A stretch of DNA of 64,000 bases from Prorocentrum cordatum (GCA_963575745.1 CAUYUJ010015718.1:35001-99000), one strand, 5' to 3'; numbered from the stretch's first letter, positions 41,521 to 52,241 are shown. Translations and numbers: made by a program. Notes: generated from the sequence alone by a model not told the origin.

Positions 41521-42132
41521 ATGGCTGCCAGGTATCTAAGTGCCAGCATGACCCTCGAGAGTTACGCCGACGAGCTGTTCGAGGAGGTGTTCGCTGGCCA
41601 CGGCGACGTCGACTTGGCAGAGTGGCTGGGTGCACCCATCGCGGGGCAATCTGCAGATATTGAGTTTGTCGAGAACTTCCACGGGCCCGTCGAAGGTGAC
41701 TTCGGTATGGCGGGGGCGCCCGCGGATTCAGACTCTACCATTACTGCGACAGAAGAGGAAATACATGCAATGCCCTATCCTCGGGTGATCGGAAATCCGA
41801 CAAACGCGGAATTAATCGATGATGATCCACTCAGGGAAAGCCCGCGCGGCGCTGGTGACCTATCTGGGCGTATTCAGTATGAGCTTGGGCACAATGGAGA
41901 ATTTCAGTATGCTTCTGTTGCGTCAGATCGGTCCGCCAGCAGCCCGAGACACCGCCTGCCCTTGATAAGGAAGGGGTACCATGGCGATCCAAGCGTCTCC
42001 CCGATGGACGAGGAGGACGACAAGGGAGACGATGAGCGCATGATGCGTCGCGGTCGAGCTCCCAGTCCCTCGCCAGATCGTGCGCGAACCCGCTCCAGCG
42101 GTGCTCGTTCGAGCGGTGGTAAGCGCCCTTAG
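41521..42132 (+). CDS. Element 3 acidic region after zinc knuckle
   Basis: 203 codons, no recognised domain. It includes ESYADELFEEVFAGHGDVD, then EWLGAPIAGQSADIEFVENF, and a Ser/Arg/Asp-rich tail (RMMRRGRAPSPSPDR). Element 4 has the same sequence in order, spread over two frames (58330-59000). The frame stops after SSGGKRP; element 4 reads on with QRPHPPDAGATRGP. Confidence 0.65.
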   Translation: MAARYLSASMTLESYADELFEEVFAGHGDVDLAEWLGAPIAGQSADIEFVENFHGPVEGDFGMAGAPADSDSTITATEEEIHAMPYPRVIGNPTNAELIDDDPLRESPRGAGDLSGRIQYELGHNGEFQYASVASDRSASSPRHRLPLIRKGYHGDPSVSPMDEEDDKGDDERMMRRGRAPSPSPDRARTRSSGARSSGGKRP

Positions 42133-42912
42133 CCTCCTGATGCGGGGGCCGCAAGGGGCCCGCCGTGGCAGGCGACAAGAGCGCATGCCCCCCCCCCCCC
42201 CAAGGAAGGGCCGCGCGCGGGGAAACCCGCCTCAAGATGACCGACGTCGAGGAGGAGAATCTCCAGAAGGTAAGTGCAGCGTTTGAAAGGCTACGCTGCA
42301 GCTGGACTGGCTCGTCAGTCTGGCCCGCAGACCAGATGGAAATACTGGTTGGGAATGGGTTGGAGCGAGCATCAAATCCGGCACTGGTATTCTCTTCGTC
42401 AGTGCAAACGAGATGATGAAGGCAATGTCATTCGTTCAAGGGGGGGGGGGGGGTGCAGACCAAATCGCAGGGAAAGATGGTCAGGCGCGGTCTCAAAAGG
42501 GCCATCATCGAGGGTCGAAATTCTACGGAGGCGTTTGCTGTACATGCCCCAGTTATTCTGATCGCAGGCTCGGCTGCCCCATGAGACGCCCATCAAGAAG
42601 CCCGAATTTCGAAAGGAAACAGTGGGTTTGGTCTCGTGGAGATGGTCGGGGTCACTGTACTGACCCCAACAGAACGCCATATCGCGAGCGGTTGGCGGAA
42701 AAGGATTGCGACCCCGCCACTCGTGAAGAGATAGCTCAGACAAAAGCCATTTGGCAGAACTTGATACGAACTCACTACCTGGCGCAGTTCAATCGCGAGT
42801 GGCATGATCATAAACCAGAGAAGAAAGCCGACGAGGAGCTGGTGAAGATGAAGATGATGGAATGGTTGAAGAAGGTGATCTTGCGGACGCTGCCCCTGAC
42901 GGCGGTGAGCTA
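42133..42912 (+). pseudogene. Element 3 Cys/Arg-rich region, frameshifted
   Basis: Pieces in different frames correspond to one stretch of the element 4 ORF: MQRLKGYAAAGLARQSGPQT, then RWKYWLGMGWSEHQIRH, GVCCTCPSYSDRRLGCPMRR, WVWSRGDGRGHCTDPN and FNREWHDHKP. A poly-C run at about 42187-42200 and a poly-G run at about 42440-42451 are likely sites of frame loss. The Cys/His content suggests metal binding, but I recognise no known finger. Confidence 0.6.
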
Positions 42913-44172
42913 AGCGACTCGGGTATTACAGATATTTCGTGTGATACTGATGCTCCGATCGACCCCGAGGACGCTGTCACAAGAAATGTGGATCTATCTC
43001 CTTGGAAGCAGATGGTTTATCGTGCTCAGTCTATTGGCCGGATAAAGACACGCATCGTCGAAATACGGAACTCCGATAAGCACGTAGTTGCACATGGTAC
43101 ACGTGGACACAATGTACCCATTAAGAATATGGCCCTCAGAAAGCCAGGTGGTGTCGATCTGAATCCTGGCCGAAGTCCCATGCGATATGGATCAGGGGCG
43201 CCGGCGGGAGCTACGGCAAAGGCAGCTCCCAAGCCGAAGCCAGAGATGATCGATCTTCGCTCGTCTTCTGGTTCATCAAGCCAATCTTTTGGTCCTGATC
43301 ATCTTGAGCTCAAGAAAATGAAGAGGAAGAGCCCAGATGATTCTAACCCTGGGGACAGTAAGCAGCAGCGACATGCGGGGCAACCTGCTGATCGACGACA
43401 TTCCAGAGGACCAGCAGTTGCCGCCGCAGCAGCCACATTTCAGGGTACCAGTACGCCTACTCCAAAAGAGCCTGTGCCACGTCGCGGCCTTACACCAGGT
43501 CGGACGCACAGGACAGGATGGGTGCCTAATTTGGAAGGGGGGAAAAGGGATGCTTCCTCCACGCAACGTACTGGGAAGCCCCCTGCTACCGCGCCAAAGG
43601 TGCCAGGAGCAGTGCCCAGGGATAAGGCTGCCGAGTCCTACGACACCAGGGGGAAGAAGCACCAGGACTTCGATATCAGTACCCCGCAAGGAACTCCAAG
43701 GGCGCCCAGAGGATCTGTTGACCCTACCGCGTCGGCAGCGAGCGCAGCAGCGCTTGCAGCGCCAGAGGCTGCCCCGCGTTCTGCGGGGCAGCCTGCTCAG
43801 AGTTCCGCGGGGCAACCTGCTCGAAGTTCAGCGGGGCAACCTGCCCCCGCGCTGGACGTGCCGCCGGAATGCAAAGAGTTTTGGAGTAGGATGCGCACTT
43901 CCAACTGCATGAAGATCAATCCAGCGTATCATCCGCGGATTGACGATGGATCTGAACGATGCGCGGTGGTGCAGGGCAATGTCATGGACACTGCTGTCCT
44001 TGCTGAGCAAGGTGCGCATGCGCGCCAAACAGTGCGCGGCATCCTGCGGAAACGCCCAGCACTCACGTTTGACTCTGAAAAAGGGGCTATTTGGAGAACG
44101 TCCTCAGGTCAGAGAATGTTCGCAGGCCGAAGTTCAAGTGCGACGATCAACGTAAGGTTTCTGAGTGGTTGA
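42862..44172 (+). CDS. Element 3 Pro/Ser/Ala-rich linker ORF
   Basis: 436 codons without a recognised enzyme domain. A moderately conserved block (EDAVTRNVDLSPWKQMVYRA, then IKNMALRKPGGVDLNPGRSP) is shared with element 4. The rest is low complexity with three consecutive AGQPA-type units at 43783, 43807 and 43831, spaced exactly 24 bp, where element 4 has two. The end (KRPALTFDSEKGAIWRTSSG) loses frame just before the Tpt1-like domain. Confidence 0.65.
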   Translation: MVEEGDLADAAPDGGELSDSGITDISCDTDAPIDPEDAVTRNVDLSPWKQMVYRAQSIGRIKTRIVEIRNSDKHVVAHGTRGHNVPIKNMALRKPGGVDLNPGRSPMRYGSGAPAGATAKAAPKPKPEMIDLRSSSGSSSQSFGPDHLELKKMKRKSPDDSNPGDSKQQRHAGQPADRRHSRGPAVAAAAATFQGTSTPTPKEPVPRRGLTPGRTHRTGWVPNLEGGKRDASSTQRTGKPPATAPKVPGAVPRDKAAESYDTRGKKHQDFDISTPQGTPRAPRGSVDPTASAASAAALAAPEAAPRSAGQPAQSSAGQPARSSAGQPAPALDVPPECKEFWSRMRTSNCMKINPAYHPRIDDGSERCAVVQGNVMDTAVLAEQGAHARQTVRGILRKRPALTFDSEKGAIWRTSSGQRMFAGRSSSATINVRFLSG

Positions 44173-44918
44173 CAACTGCCCTCTGTCACAAACCGTTTCA
44201 TAATGGCCATTTGTCGGACAGATTCATTCGTGAAGTGGCGACGTATGATGAGTACGACAGGTGGGCAGAACTATCACGGCTACTCAACACATGGCCTGCA
44301 GAAGGATACGAGAGACATCACCCTAAGCACTTGGACATGGTACGCCGCGTGCTCAAGGACCAGCACTGGGCGTGCCAGGCGTATGCTGTCTTGGAACTTA
44401 TTGGTATGATAGATGAGTCTGCAATGATATAGAATAGGCTGCAGATCAAGAAGATGAAGTACCCCGACATGAATTACGACGCATACTTCATCCGCCCAAC
44501 TCACGGACACAGCAGCCCTGGTATTAAGTGCCCTGAGTCATTATATATGAGAATTGCGGACCTGTCGGCTCCTGGGGCACCCTGTTATTTCATTCATGGA
44601 ACTCAATGGGAGAATCTACCGAGTATTCTTAGCATTGGATTATCATGCCGCTCCGACGACGCCACCAAGAAGAGGGGCAGACAGTTTATACATGGTTGCC
44701 CATACCTTCCTGGTGACCGGCTCCAGTCCGGCCTACGCGTCGATTCGGAGGTCCTGATCATGGTCAGCCTGAAGAGCCTGGTTCGGGACCACATTCCGAT
44801 CTGGCGCTCAGCTAATGACATCGTCATGACAGCGGGCCGGAATGGCAGGATTCCTCCTACCCACATCGTCCAGTTGATCGGGATCCTGCCCAGCCATATT
44901 TGTCAGTGTAATCGTGTG
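44091..44918 (+). pseudogene. Tpt1/KptA-like RNA 2'-phosphotransferase domain, element 3 copy
   Basis: Tpt1/KptA enzymes remove a 2'-phosphate from RNA splice junctions using NAD+. The N-terminal lobe is at 44160-44432 (TTALCHKPFHNGHLSD ... DRWAELSRLLN), where family members have an LRHKP motif followed by GWA and a run of leucines. The C-terminal lobe (44454-44918) has YFIRPTHGHSSPGI, then CYFIHGTQWENLPSILSIGL, RGRQFIHGCPYLPGD, IPIWRSANDIVMTAGR and PPTHIVQLIGI. These match the family's IRA-x-QGHS, YHGT...I...GL, R-x-H-[VI]-H and W-x-x-xN-x-V motifs. The catalytic Arg of the RH pair is Cys here (TGT at 44184-44186, CGT in element 4). The two lobes are separated by a stop at about 44430, so this copy is likely inactive. 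Confidence 0.85.
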
Positions 44919-45165
44919 TGACAGGTATGGATCAATCCTTTATATTTGCGGGGCGACATTCAGCCGTTCCCGAGTGGTAAAGTTGATGATATGTACGAGA
45001 TCCGCAATGATGCATCATATTTGAAGATTTATTTTTTTTCCATATACCCCCTACAATCTGAAGTGTCCCGATCCGCCTCCGATGCAGGAGGTCGTGCTCT
45101 CGCGTATGCTAATGGTGGGCGCGTGTCATGCGGGGGCACCTGCAGGGGGATCTGATGGATCCTAG

Positions 45166-47169
45166 ATGCAGGCTCAGAGCGCCGATGTGACAGGTATTAC
45201 ACCAAGGTGTATTACGCTCTCCGACACTTTGTGCGTCAACGATCCGTGGCGTGCCCATGTGCAACAACTGCCAGTACCTGCAGGGCAACCTGCCTCATTA
45301 GTTCCTATGAGCAGAGCTACTACACCATTCGGTGCTCCACGGAGTGCTGGGGGCAACAACGGCCTGCAGGCGAGGCTCCAAAGCATTCGGATGGATTCGC
45401 AGCTCTACCAGGCTCTACAGGCGACATCGCCATTTGCATCGCCACGTCCACATGCGGGGCAACCTGCTAGTCCTGACCAGTACGCCATACAGAGGAGTTC
45501 AGTTGGTCAGCAATAGCGGATGTATCGGCAGATGCGTGAGGCCGTTCAGAGCAGGCGGAGGGATGGCATTGACCTCCCTAGTGCCAACTGGACGCCGCCG
45601 TGGGAGTATGTTCAGGATCCAAATCCTTCACCGGACAATCCCAATCGGTTCGGCTACGTGCCAGCATTCTTCAGTCATCCGACTTACTATCCAACGTCTG
45701 CTGATCGTCCTACAGCAGCGCCAATGGATCATCAACTCTATCCTGACTATCATGCCCAGGTGAGTGGTATTCCTCGGGTGGGAACACAGCCCGAACATCC
45801 ATATGTTCGGGTGACGGCCGACGACTTCTACCAGTCGCAGTTGACACGTGGCTCATGGCATGCATCAGGTGTGCCAGGACAGATACCTCACTATGGTAAT
45901 CTGGCTCCCTCCATGGATCAATATGTGCAGCAACAGGCTCCAGGCCTATTGCTGCCGCCGACCATGGGAGAGTTGCGCCCTGAGATCCTAGCCATACACG
46001 AGGCGCAGCAAGCCAATTTGGCTATGCAGGCTACACGCCAGCGCCGAAATCAGGATCGTCAGGCCAACAGAATGCTGAACCGCGCGGGGCAACCTGCTAA
46101 TCGCAATATAGCAGGGACACCTGCGTGCAGTCCAGCCATGGTTGCATCAATGCAGCTACCAACGGTATCACATATTCGGTTCGAGGCTGGTGAATCTACC
46201 CTGGAGCGTCTGACGCGTATCAGGCCATCGGCAACACCGCCAATCATCAGTGACGGCGACTTCAGTAAGTGTGCCATATGCCTGGACCGGCTCATGAATC
46301 ACGACAAGGTCTGGCGCCTCCAGTGCGGCCACATATTCCACGCGCAATGCTGGGATCGAGTGGTACACGCCCATGTGGATAGACAGTTGGTTGGGAGCAT
46401 GGAAGGTTCCGCAAGTGAGGTCCCCTGCGCTATATGCAGGGGTGTTGGCCCCAGTGCTGCCGAGTTCCACTGCGCCCTTGCTGGGGATCAAGAGGCACTC
46501 AATCGTCATGAGGACAGACTCCGAGGGGCGAGCGAGCTCAGGGATCTCCGTGAAGAGCTCAACCGCGTTGCGGTCATGATGACGGGCACCGCGGCCGTCT
46601 CGATGGCGACACCGGCGGGGCCACATTCATCACCAGCCAACGCGGGGCCAGTGACGGAGACAACCACGCTCGCAGGGACACCTGCTATAGACGTGCCCAT
46701 GCCGTTGGTGGCAGAGACCGACAACAACGCAGGGGCACCTGCTAGATCGGCTCCACCTTCGGTACAAGTACACGATGCGTGGTTGAAGCGCATGGAAAGA
46801 CCGACAGGAGCGCTCAATGGGCAAGATCTCCGTCCACGCAGTCAGCGCAGGGCGGAGAGCCCTGTAAGCACGCGCAGTGGCAATAGTGGGATATCCGAAC
46901 GCGACATGCTGCACACGGTACTTATGATAAATACTGATGGTCAGATCAGCATGCGCGCGGAAGAGGACACGTTTCTGAACTTACCCACTACATCCACACC
47001 GCAACCATATATTTATGACGAATATCATACAGCCTGGATCTTTGAAAAGAATCTTATTGCAGAAGAAGAGGCTCGTGGGTACAATACTGTTTCCACATTT
47101 TTTGCAACGGAGTTATTGGGTGTTGGAGCAGAGGCGCCGCAGAGGCCTGCATGGTACGACAGTATCTGA
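45166..47169 (+). CDS. Element 3 linker and RING-H2 region (one in-frame stop)
   Basis: 45166-45516 and 45520-47169 are the same frame separated by TAG (SSVGQQ-stop-RMYRQMREA); element 4 has GAG there. The N-terminal part is Pro/Gln/Ser-rich with HAGQPA and AGTPA motifs. A RING-H2 finger follows at 46270-46440: C-A-I-C, then 14 residues to C-G-H-I-F-H-A-Q-C, then C-A-I-C after 25 more. This gives C-x2-C, C-x-H-x2-H-x2-C, C-x2-C. RING-H2 domains recruit ubiquitin-conjugating enzymes, so an E3-like role is possible but not shown. The remainder is Ala/Thr/Pro-rich and ends in the frame that overlaps the protease-like region. Confidence 0.75.
46270..46440 (+). other. RING-H2 finger in element 3
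   Basis: All eight zinc ligands are present in a C3H2C3 pattern. Core CAICLDRLMNHDKVW, then RLQCGHIFHAQCWD, then SEVPCAICRG. The element 4 copy (63055-63230) has lost one ligand (RLQGGHAFHAQCCD) and its frame. Confidence 0.85.
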
Positions 47170-47803
47170 AGTTCCTGGAATATTTGGTGAACGCCATGAG
47201 CTAGCCTTGGCAGCTAACAGTGGAACTATGATCAATGGTATGTTGACTATTCTTTTGGATGTTGGCAATAATATCAATATTATTGGATTAGCGACGGCGC
47301 TATTCAAAAAGGCTGAACCTCACGAAGAGGTTTTACGTGTCAGGTCCCTGCATTGCAAGATTGCGTGCAAGGAAAGGGGGGATCCCGCGGGGCAACCTGC
47401 TGTGCCGAGACTTGATGCGTACTCAGCAAATGTGGCAGAGGGCTCTGGGGATAACCTCCCTGCCATCTTGGGTCTGGCCATCCTGGTCCTTGAGCAGGGG
47501 CACGAGAAGATGATCATCCCTGGCGTGGAGATGTACAAGGTTCTATTCGGAAAAGGTGCCAGGGTACTCGACCTGATGAAGACGCCCTCCTGGCATCTGG
47601 CACTCAAAGCTGACGAGTGCGAGATGGCTACAGAGGATCAAGGGTCGATGTCGTTTACTATCGCGGCCAACCCTCAGTGCGAAGAAGCTCGATTACTCGT
47701 CAAGGAAGTATCCGATCCAGAACCAATCGCAGGGACGCCTGCTGTGCATGATGCCCACGCATACATGATGTCACAGGATACGAAGGGCATCAGTTTCTTT
47801 TAA
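47015..47803 (+). CDS. Element 3 aspartic-protease-like region
   Basis: 262 open codons; real sense begins about 47,160 (VSEVPGIFGERHELALAANS). The segment ING-M-LTILLDVGNNINIIGL has the shape of a retropepsin active-site strand, but the usual D-[ST]-G-A is D-V-G-N. A downstream LPAILGLAILVLEQGHEKM resembles the second half of such proteases. It would cleave the polyprotein if active; the altered motif makes this doubtful. It lies in a different frame from the RING ORF and overlaps its end. It contains one AGQPA (47387) and one AGTPA (47729). Confidence 0.6.
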   Translation: MTNIIQPGSLKRILLQKKRLVGTILFPHFLQRSYWVLEQRRRRGLHGTTVSEVPGIFGERHELALAANSGTMINGMLTILLDVGNNINIIGLATALFKKAEPHEEVLRVRSLHCKIACKERGDPAGQPAVPRLDAYSANVAEGSGDNLPAILGLAILVLEQGHEKMIIPGVEMYKVLFGKGARVLDLMKTPSWHLALKADECEMATEDQGSMSFTIAANPQCEEARLLVKEVSDPEPIAGTPAVHDAHAYMMSQDTKGISFF

Positions 47804-47834
47804 TGACGGGACGTTTGCTTTCACGATCCAGACT

Positions 47835-48302
47835 TTGGTGAATAACACTTTGAAGGCATGGCATCGTAGAAATATGTCCTTTGGGACTACCCCTACCTCG
47901 GCCGACAAGGACTTCGCCCTGCGCAATTTGCAGGCGAAGATATATCAGGCCTACGAGGAGGGTACGAAGTGGGCGCCTCCGGATGCACAGGCAGGACATT
48001 CTTATTTCGAGCAGCGGCTCTGCAGCGCAGCACTTCACTTGTATTTGGACGCCCCCATCGCCGAACGAGTGAAGGGGGCAGGCGCGTGCCACGGCCACCT
48101 CGCGCTTGCTCAGACAGGCCGAACATTCAGGTGCTGTCAGCAAACTCGGGAAAACCTGCATTCTTCTCCCAGGCACCGGCTGTGCGTGCCAGGGACCGCG
48201 GCAAGCCCGGCTGCGCGGCTGCCACGAACAGCAGTGGACCCGGTTGTGTGGTCGCTGCCGAAAAAGAAGGATTGTCCCATCATTATCATTCATGTGCATT
48301 AG
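47835..48302 (+). CDS. Element 3 unassigned ORF after protease
   Basis: 155 codons. The first half reads like a natural protein (WHRRNMSFGTTPTSADKDFA, then NLQAKIYQAYEEGTKWAP, AGHSYFEQRLCSAALHLYL). The second half has biased composition and is probably out of frame. I do not recognise it. Confidence 0.4.
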   Translation: MVNNTLKAWHRRNMSFGTTPTSADKDFALRNLQAKIYQAYEEGTKWAPPDAQAGHSYFEQRLCSAALHLYLDAPIAERVKGAGACHGHLALAQTGRTFRCCQQTRENLHSSPRHRLCVPGTAASPAARLPRTAVDPVVWSLPKKKDCPIIIIHVH

Positions 48303-49430
48303 TCATTGGGGATATACGGGCAGCTTGCGCTGAACTCCGAGCCCGTGGATACATGTGCGTTAGTATTACATTCGGAGGTAATGGCCTCCGATGGCACACT
48401 GTATTTGGGTGCGTTACTCTCGGGTGATTACCAACTGTTGTGGGTAGCAACACCTGCTGACTGGCATGTGAGGCTGCCTAGCAAGAGGTTGGGGCCGCAC
48501 TGCCAGCGTATCCAAAATATGATGTCCAAGGCTCGGGCTCTACGTATGACCATTGTACTTGTGGGGCCGCCGGGATATTTCTGGACACGCGTTCCCGTGC
48601 GAGTTGCTATTGAAGATTTTGACTTACAAGTCATGCGCGTGCGTTTCTGCCACTTCGGCCTCAAGTACGACTGCGCTAACACGTTGCCCATTTGATCATA
48701 TCTGCAAGTTGCGACTACGTGCATGCGCATCCCCACCAATCTATGTCGAGGCGCATGCAATATAGCAGGGGAGCCTGCATAACCTACTGAGCATGTTCTA
48801 GACTGGTACGGACAAGGTGCGCAGAAGGCCGAATGGCAGAACAAGACACTAGCGATCTTGACCGCAAGGTTGTTTGATCAAATGGATTTACATAAAACAC
48901 TAAGCAAGCACACAGGTTCTGTACATCTGAGTATCCATACTCGTGTTGATAAATGAGCTCGAACTTACGTTCAGTATCCTAAGAATGGCTTGGAGTGGGA
49001 CCATGTTGTGAGACGGGTGACGATGAACCTGGACGACAACACGATCATCCAAGACATCGAGATCCAGGACCAGCCGACTGGGTACAACTACAACGAACCA
49101 TGACCCAATGGTGTTACCAACATCCGTACTCGACTGTACTGGGAGTAGCAGGGACCGACTCTCTTGGGAGATGGCAGCTCACGACCACGCTCAAGGCTAA
49201 CGGCGATCATCGATGACGATCGTCTCCTTCCCCCTTCGATTGAGCGCGGCAGCGTGCTACCCTCCATTCCCGAATTTCCGACACTTAGCTCACCTGAGGC
49301 AGAATGACAGACAGCCTTGCCAACCTATGCCAGAATAAAACAAACATTAAAACAAACACAGAAAGCAGGCAAATAAGCTGGCATCACACCACGCAGGACA
49401 CCCCAACTAGCCGAAGAAGGCAACGACGAC
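48303..49430. other. Degenerate internal part of element 3
   Basis: Short broken frames only (for example 48306-48695 and 48995-49216). An AGxPA-type DNA motif (gcaggggagcctgc) is present at 48765 outside any good ORF. In the intact family this stretch presumably joined protease to the methyltransferase-like domain. Confidence 0.5.
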
Positions 49431-50220
49431 TGTGGAGACGACCTGAAAGAACTCGGGTGTAGTACGTACTACACCGACGTACCTCTGGACTCCGACACGG
49501 ATAGTGACGATGGAGAGGGGACCTTCATCACCCTACCTGCGGGGCAACCTGCTGAATCCTGTGCAGATGCATCCTCCATAATCCCCACCTTGTGCTACGG
49601 ACGACACAATGAGGTAGATCTGATAGAACTATGCTGGGGAATTGGAGGCATTTCCAAGCTAGCATCCAGCCGGGGTCTGTCTTCAGGGGGGAACTTCGAC
49701 AGACGTACTTTTGCTGATCTTGGCAAGAGGGAGGCCCAAGATGCAGTGATGCACTATTTAGAGGTTTGTTTCGTCAAGGTTGTCATGCTACAGCCCAACT
49801 GCAGCGAAACTGGCTGACCTTCCTACTTCAATGCAAAGGTTAACTACGACACCTGGCATGTACATCATAAAGAAGATCTACCACATATCAATTTCTGTGG
49901 GAAGGTGGCTGTGCGTCAAAATGATCTTTGGCGACTTTACCTCAGAGAACAACCAGTTGGTACTTGGGAGGATCAGATACCACCATGGACTACGATGGTC
50001 AAAAGCAAGGGCACCTGCAAGGTGAACATGGGTCAATGCACTACTGGCTTACGTGATTCCCGTGGGGTACTGATACGAAAACCAACCGAGATCGTGGCCA
50101 ACCATCGTTTATTATTCACCCCTTTTGAGCGGAAACGATGCAGTGGCCATCATCAACACGCGTCGGTATGCAATAAGGAACTGTCCTTGGCTGCACAATT
50201 TACATCAAAGATGCAGTCAC
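49431..50220 (+). pseudogene. Element 3 methyltransferase-like domain
   Basis: One frame runs DLKELGCSTYYTDVPLDSD..., then DLIELCWGIGGISKLA (motif-I-like), GLSSGGNFDRRTFADLG, LEVCFVKVVMLQPNCSETG (Cys codon 49800-49802), a TGA at 49815-49817, and continues in the same frame with PSYFNAKVNYDTWHVHH, LREQPVGTWED (Glu codon 49947), GQCTTGLRDSRGVLIRKPT and CSGHHQHAS. Pattern and spacing (Cys to Glu 49 residues, Glu to second Cys 30) parallel the domains in elements 1 and 2. Only the TGA breaks it. Confidence 0.65.
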
Positions 50221-51326
50221 TCTTTGTCGAGCTTGTTCAGATCGTCCACGATCTCTTTCAGACAACTCGTGATCCTTTCCATGGCTACCCGTGTTCGTCC
50301 ATCGTTTTGGCCACCAACGCAAGGGGATGCGATTTGGGCGACCCGAGTCTTCCCCGACAACCTGATTGCTCGATTACGAGACCACCATCGGAAGGACTTG
50401 GCTGTCCTGCTTGCGCGGATATCGTTAACGTGCATTCTCCCTCTCATGCTAGAGATCCGAGACACTGCAGATGGTGCGATAAGGACGACTACCATTGGGA
50501 GTGTCCGAGCTGTAAGAAGAGCTACGGGAATAACAAACCTGGACATGTACTAACACCTGGCAAATGCAAATTTGCCAAGCCTTGGAAGTTGCCCGACAAT
50601 CATGGACAGATTCCGCCGTTTCCCGCCGAGCCAGCAGCAGGACCTGCACTGCCAGATCCAGCTGAAGTAGCAGCACCACCATCCGAGGCGCCAGCAGCAT
50701 CATCACTTACGCGACTGAGAGCACCGAGACCCGGCTCGAGAATTGGACCCACCGCGGGTGCAATCAGTCACAACATTTCTGTCGGAAGACATGATGTTGA
50801 GCCTGCTGCAGGGCAACCTGCCTCGAGTGGAGCTGGTAGTTCGGATGGCCATCTCCGACTACCACAGGTTAGAGTCAGACGTGGTCGACAACAAGGTGGA
50901 GAAGCACCTCCGCCACCACCAGCGGGGAACCCTGCTGCGCAACCACGACTGCCAGACTGGCCGAGGTTCGATGTGCAAATCAGTTTACAAAACCTGCGAA
51001 GCCTTGACCCCAGCGTGGTAACACGCGAGTTGCGAAAGCAACACTTACGCTGGTTCCGTGCGAAGGAGCCTAAGATGATACCCATCTTACGCAACATAGG
51101 TCTGGACAATGTCACACTCGACCTCATCAAGGGTGTCTGCGACACATGCCGGGAATTCAGAGCTTGGGACAAACCTGGACACATTGTTACGCCCTCTACT
51201 GCATTACCCGGTAAATTCAATGAGGAAGTGGAATGCGATTTGATGTTCTACAAGCAAGAACACAATATAGTTCACAGTATCGATCCCTGTATACGATATG
51301 CTACTGGGATTGAATTACCAGATTGA
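50221..51326 (+). CDS. Element 3 zinc-binding segment and integrase N-terminal part
   Basis: Same open frame as the methyltransferase-like part (49905-51326). A Cys-rich segment carries CRWCDKDDYHWECPSCKKSY, then HVLTPGKCKFA. A Pro/Ala linker with AGQPA (50808) follows. The integrase starts with RELRKQHLRWFRAKEPKM and VCDTCREFRAWDKPGH. The core has EVECDLMFYKQEHNIVHSID and RYATGIEL, with candidate catalytic Asp residues in ECD and SID. Integrase would insert the linear DNA copy. The frame stops after GIELPD; the sequence goes on in another frame. Confidence 0.75.
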
Positions 51327-52241
51327 ATTTCCAGACAAAACTGTGACCACTATCCTGGATGCGTATCATCAGTGCTGGAGGCAGTTTGGACTTGAACATA
51401 GAATACGTGCGCGTGGACAGCGCGCTACAGCGATCGAGGCCAGAAATGGCATCCTATGTCATTTACTTCACGTCATGGAGGCTGAACTCAATGGGTTAGA
51501 CATACCTTCTGTGTTCACCAGACTACTGCACGGAGCCTTGTCAACGCATTCACCTTCTATAACGAAGTGTCTCCATGCGCTCTATTTGGGCGGCAACCAG
51601 CAATGCTCCCTGACCTCCCTGTTCTGGACCACGAGCAGCCGACGGAAACATCAGATCATCCTCGTGAACAGACGATGCGCAGGGTATGTATTGAAGCTAT
51701 CACACCGGCCGCGGCAGTAGCTACGAGCAATCGTGCTTTACGCATTAAGACGACAATTACCGGTCAGCATTATTATGACGAAAGAGACTTGGTCGACTAC
51801 CATCGCCGTACGACCACGAAGGATGACTGGGGAGGCTGGAACGGCCCGTTCCCAGTCGTAAGGAATGATCCCGAAAGGGGCCAGGTCATCATCCGAGTAG
51901 GCAATCGAGACGTTCAAGGACAATACGGCGATGCAAGACATTCACTATACATTGAAGCACTCATAGCCCGAGAGATTGGCCCCGACGACACTGCACCACG
52001 CACAACGTTGACATTCGTAGCCAGCCTATCAGCGGCGAGACCTGCTTTGACATTTGGCTATGTGCCGACCAAAAAAGGTACGCTTCAGATGACGACTGCA
52101 AATCGTCTATCCCCTAAGGTACATTTGGCCCTGCAGTATCTTATCAGAAACTTCTTTCGCATTGAGAATGTAGTTTCGGTCAGATTAGCCAAGAGTATCC
52201 ATGTGCTACCTCCGGTTACTTATGCCGACAGCTGCACATAG
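51298..52241 (+). pseudogene. Element 3 integrase C-terminal part, frameshifted
   Basis: Continues the integrase in two frames. 51298-51560 reads HRIRARGQRATAIEARNGIL, then HLLHVMEAELNGLDIPSVF. From 51567 another frame reads LFGRQPAMLPDLPVLDHEQP, then YYDERDLVDYHRRTTTKDDW, GGWNGPFPVVRNDPERGQV and IIRVGNRDVQGQYGDARHSL. The latter resembles the SH3-like DNA-binding tail of retroelement integrases. The last part to 52241 is unassigned. Confidence 0.7.
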
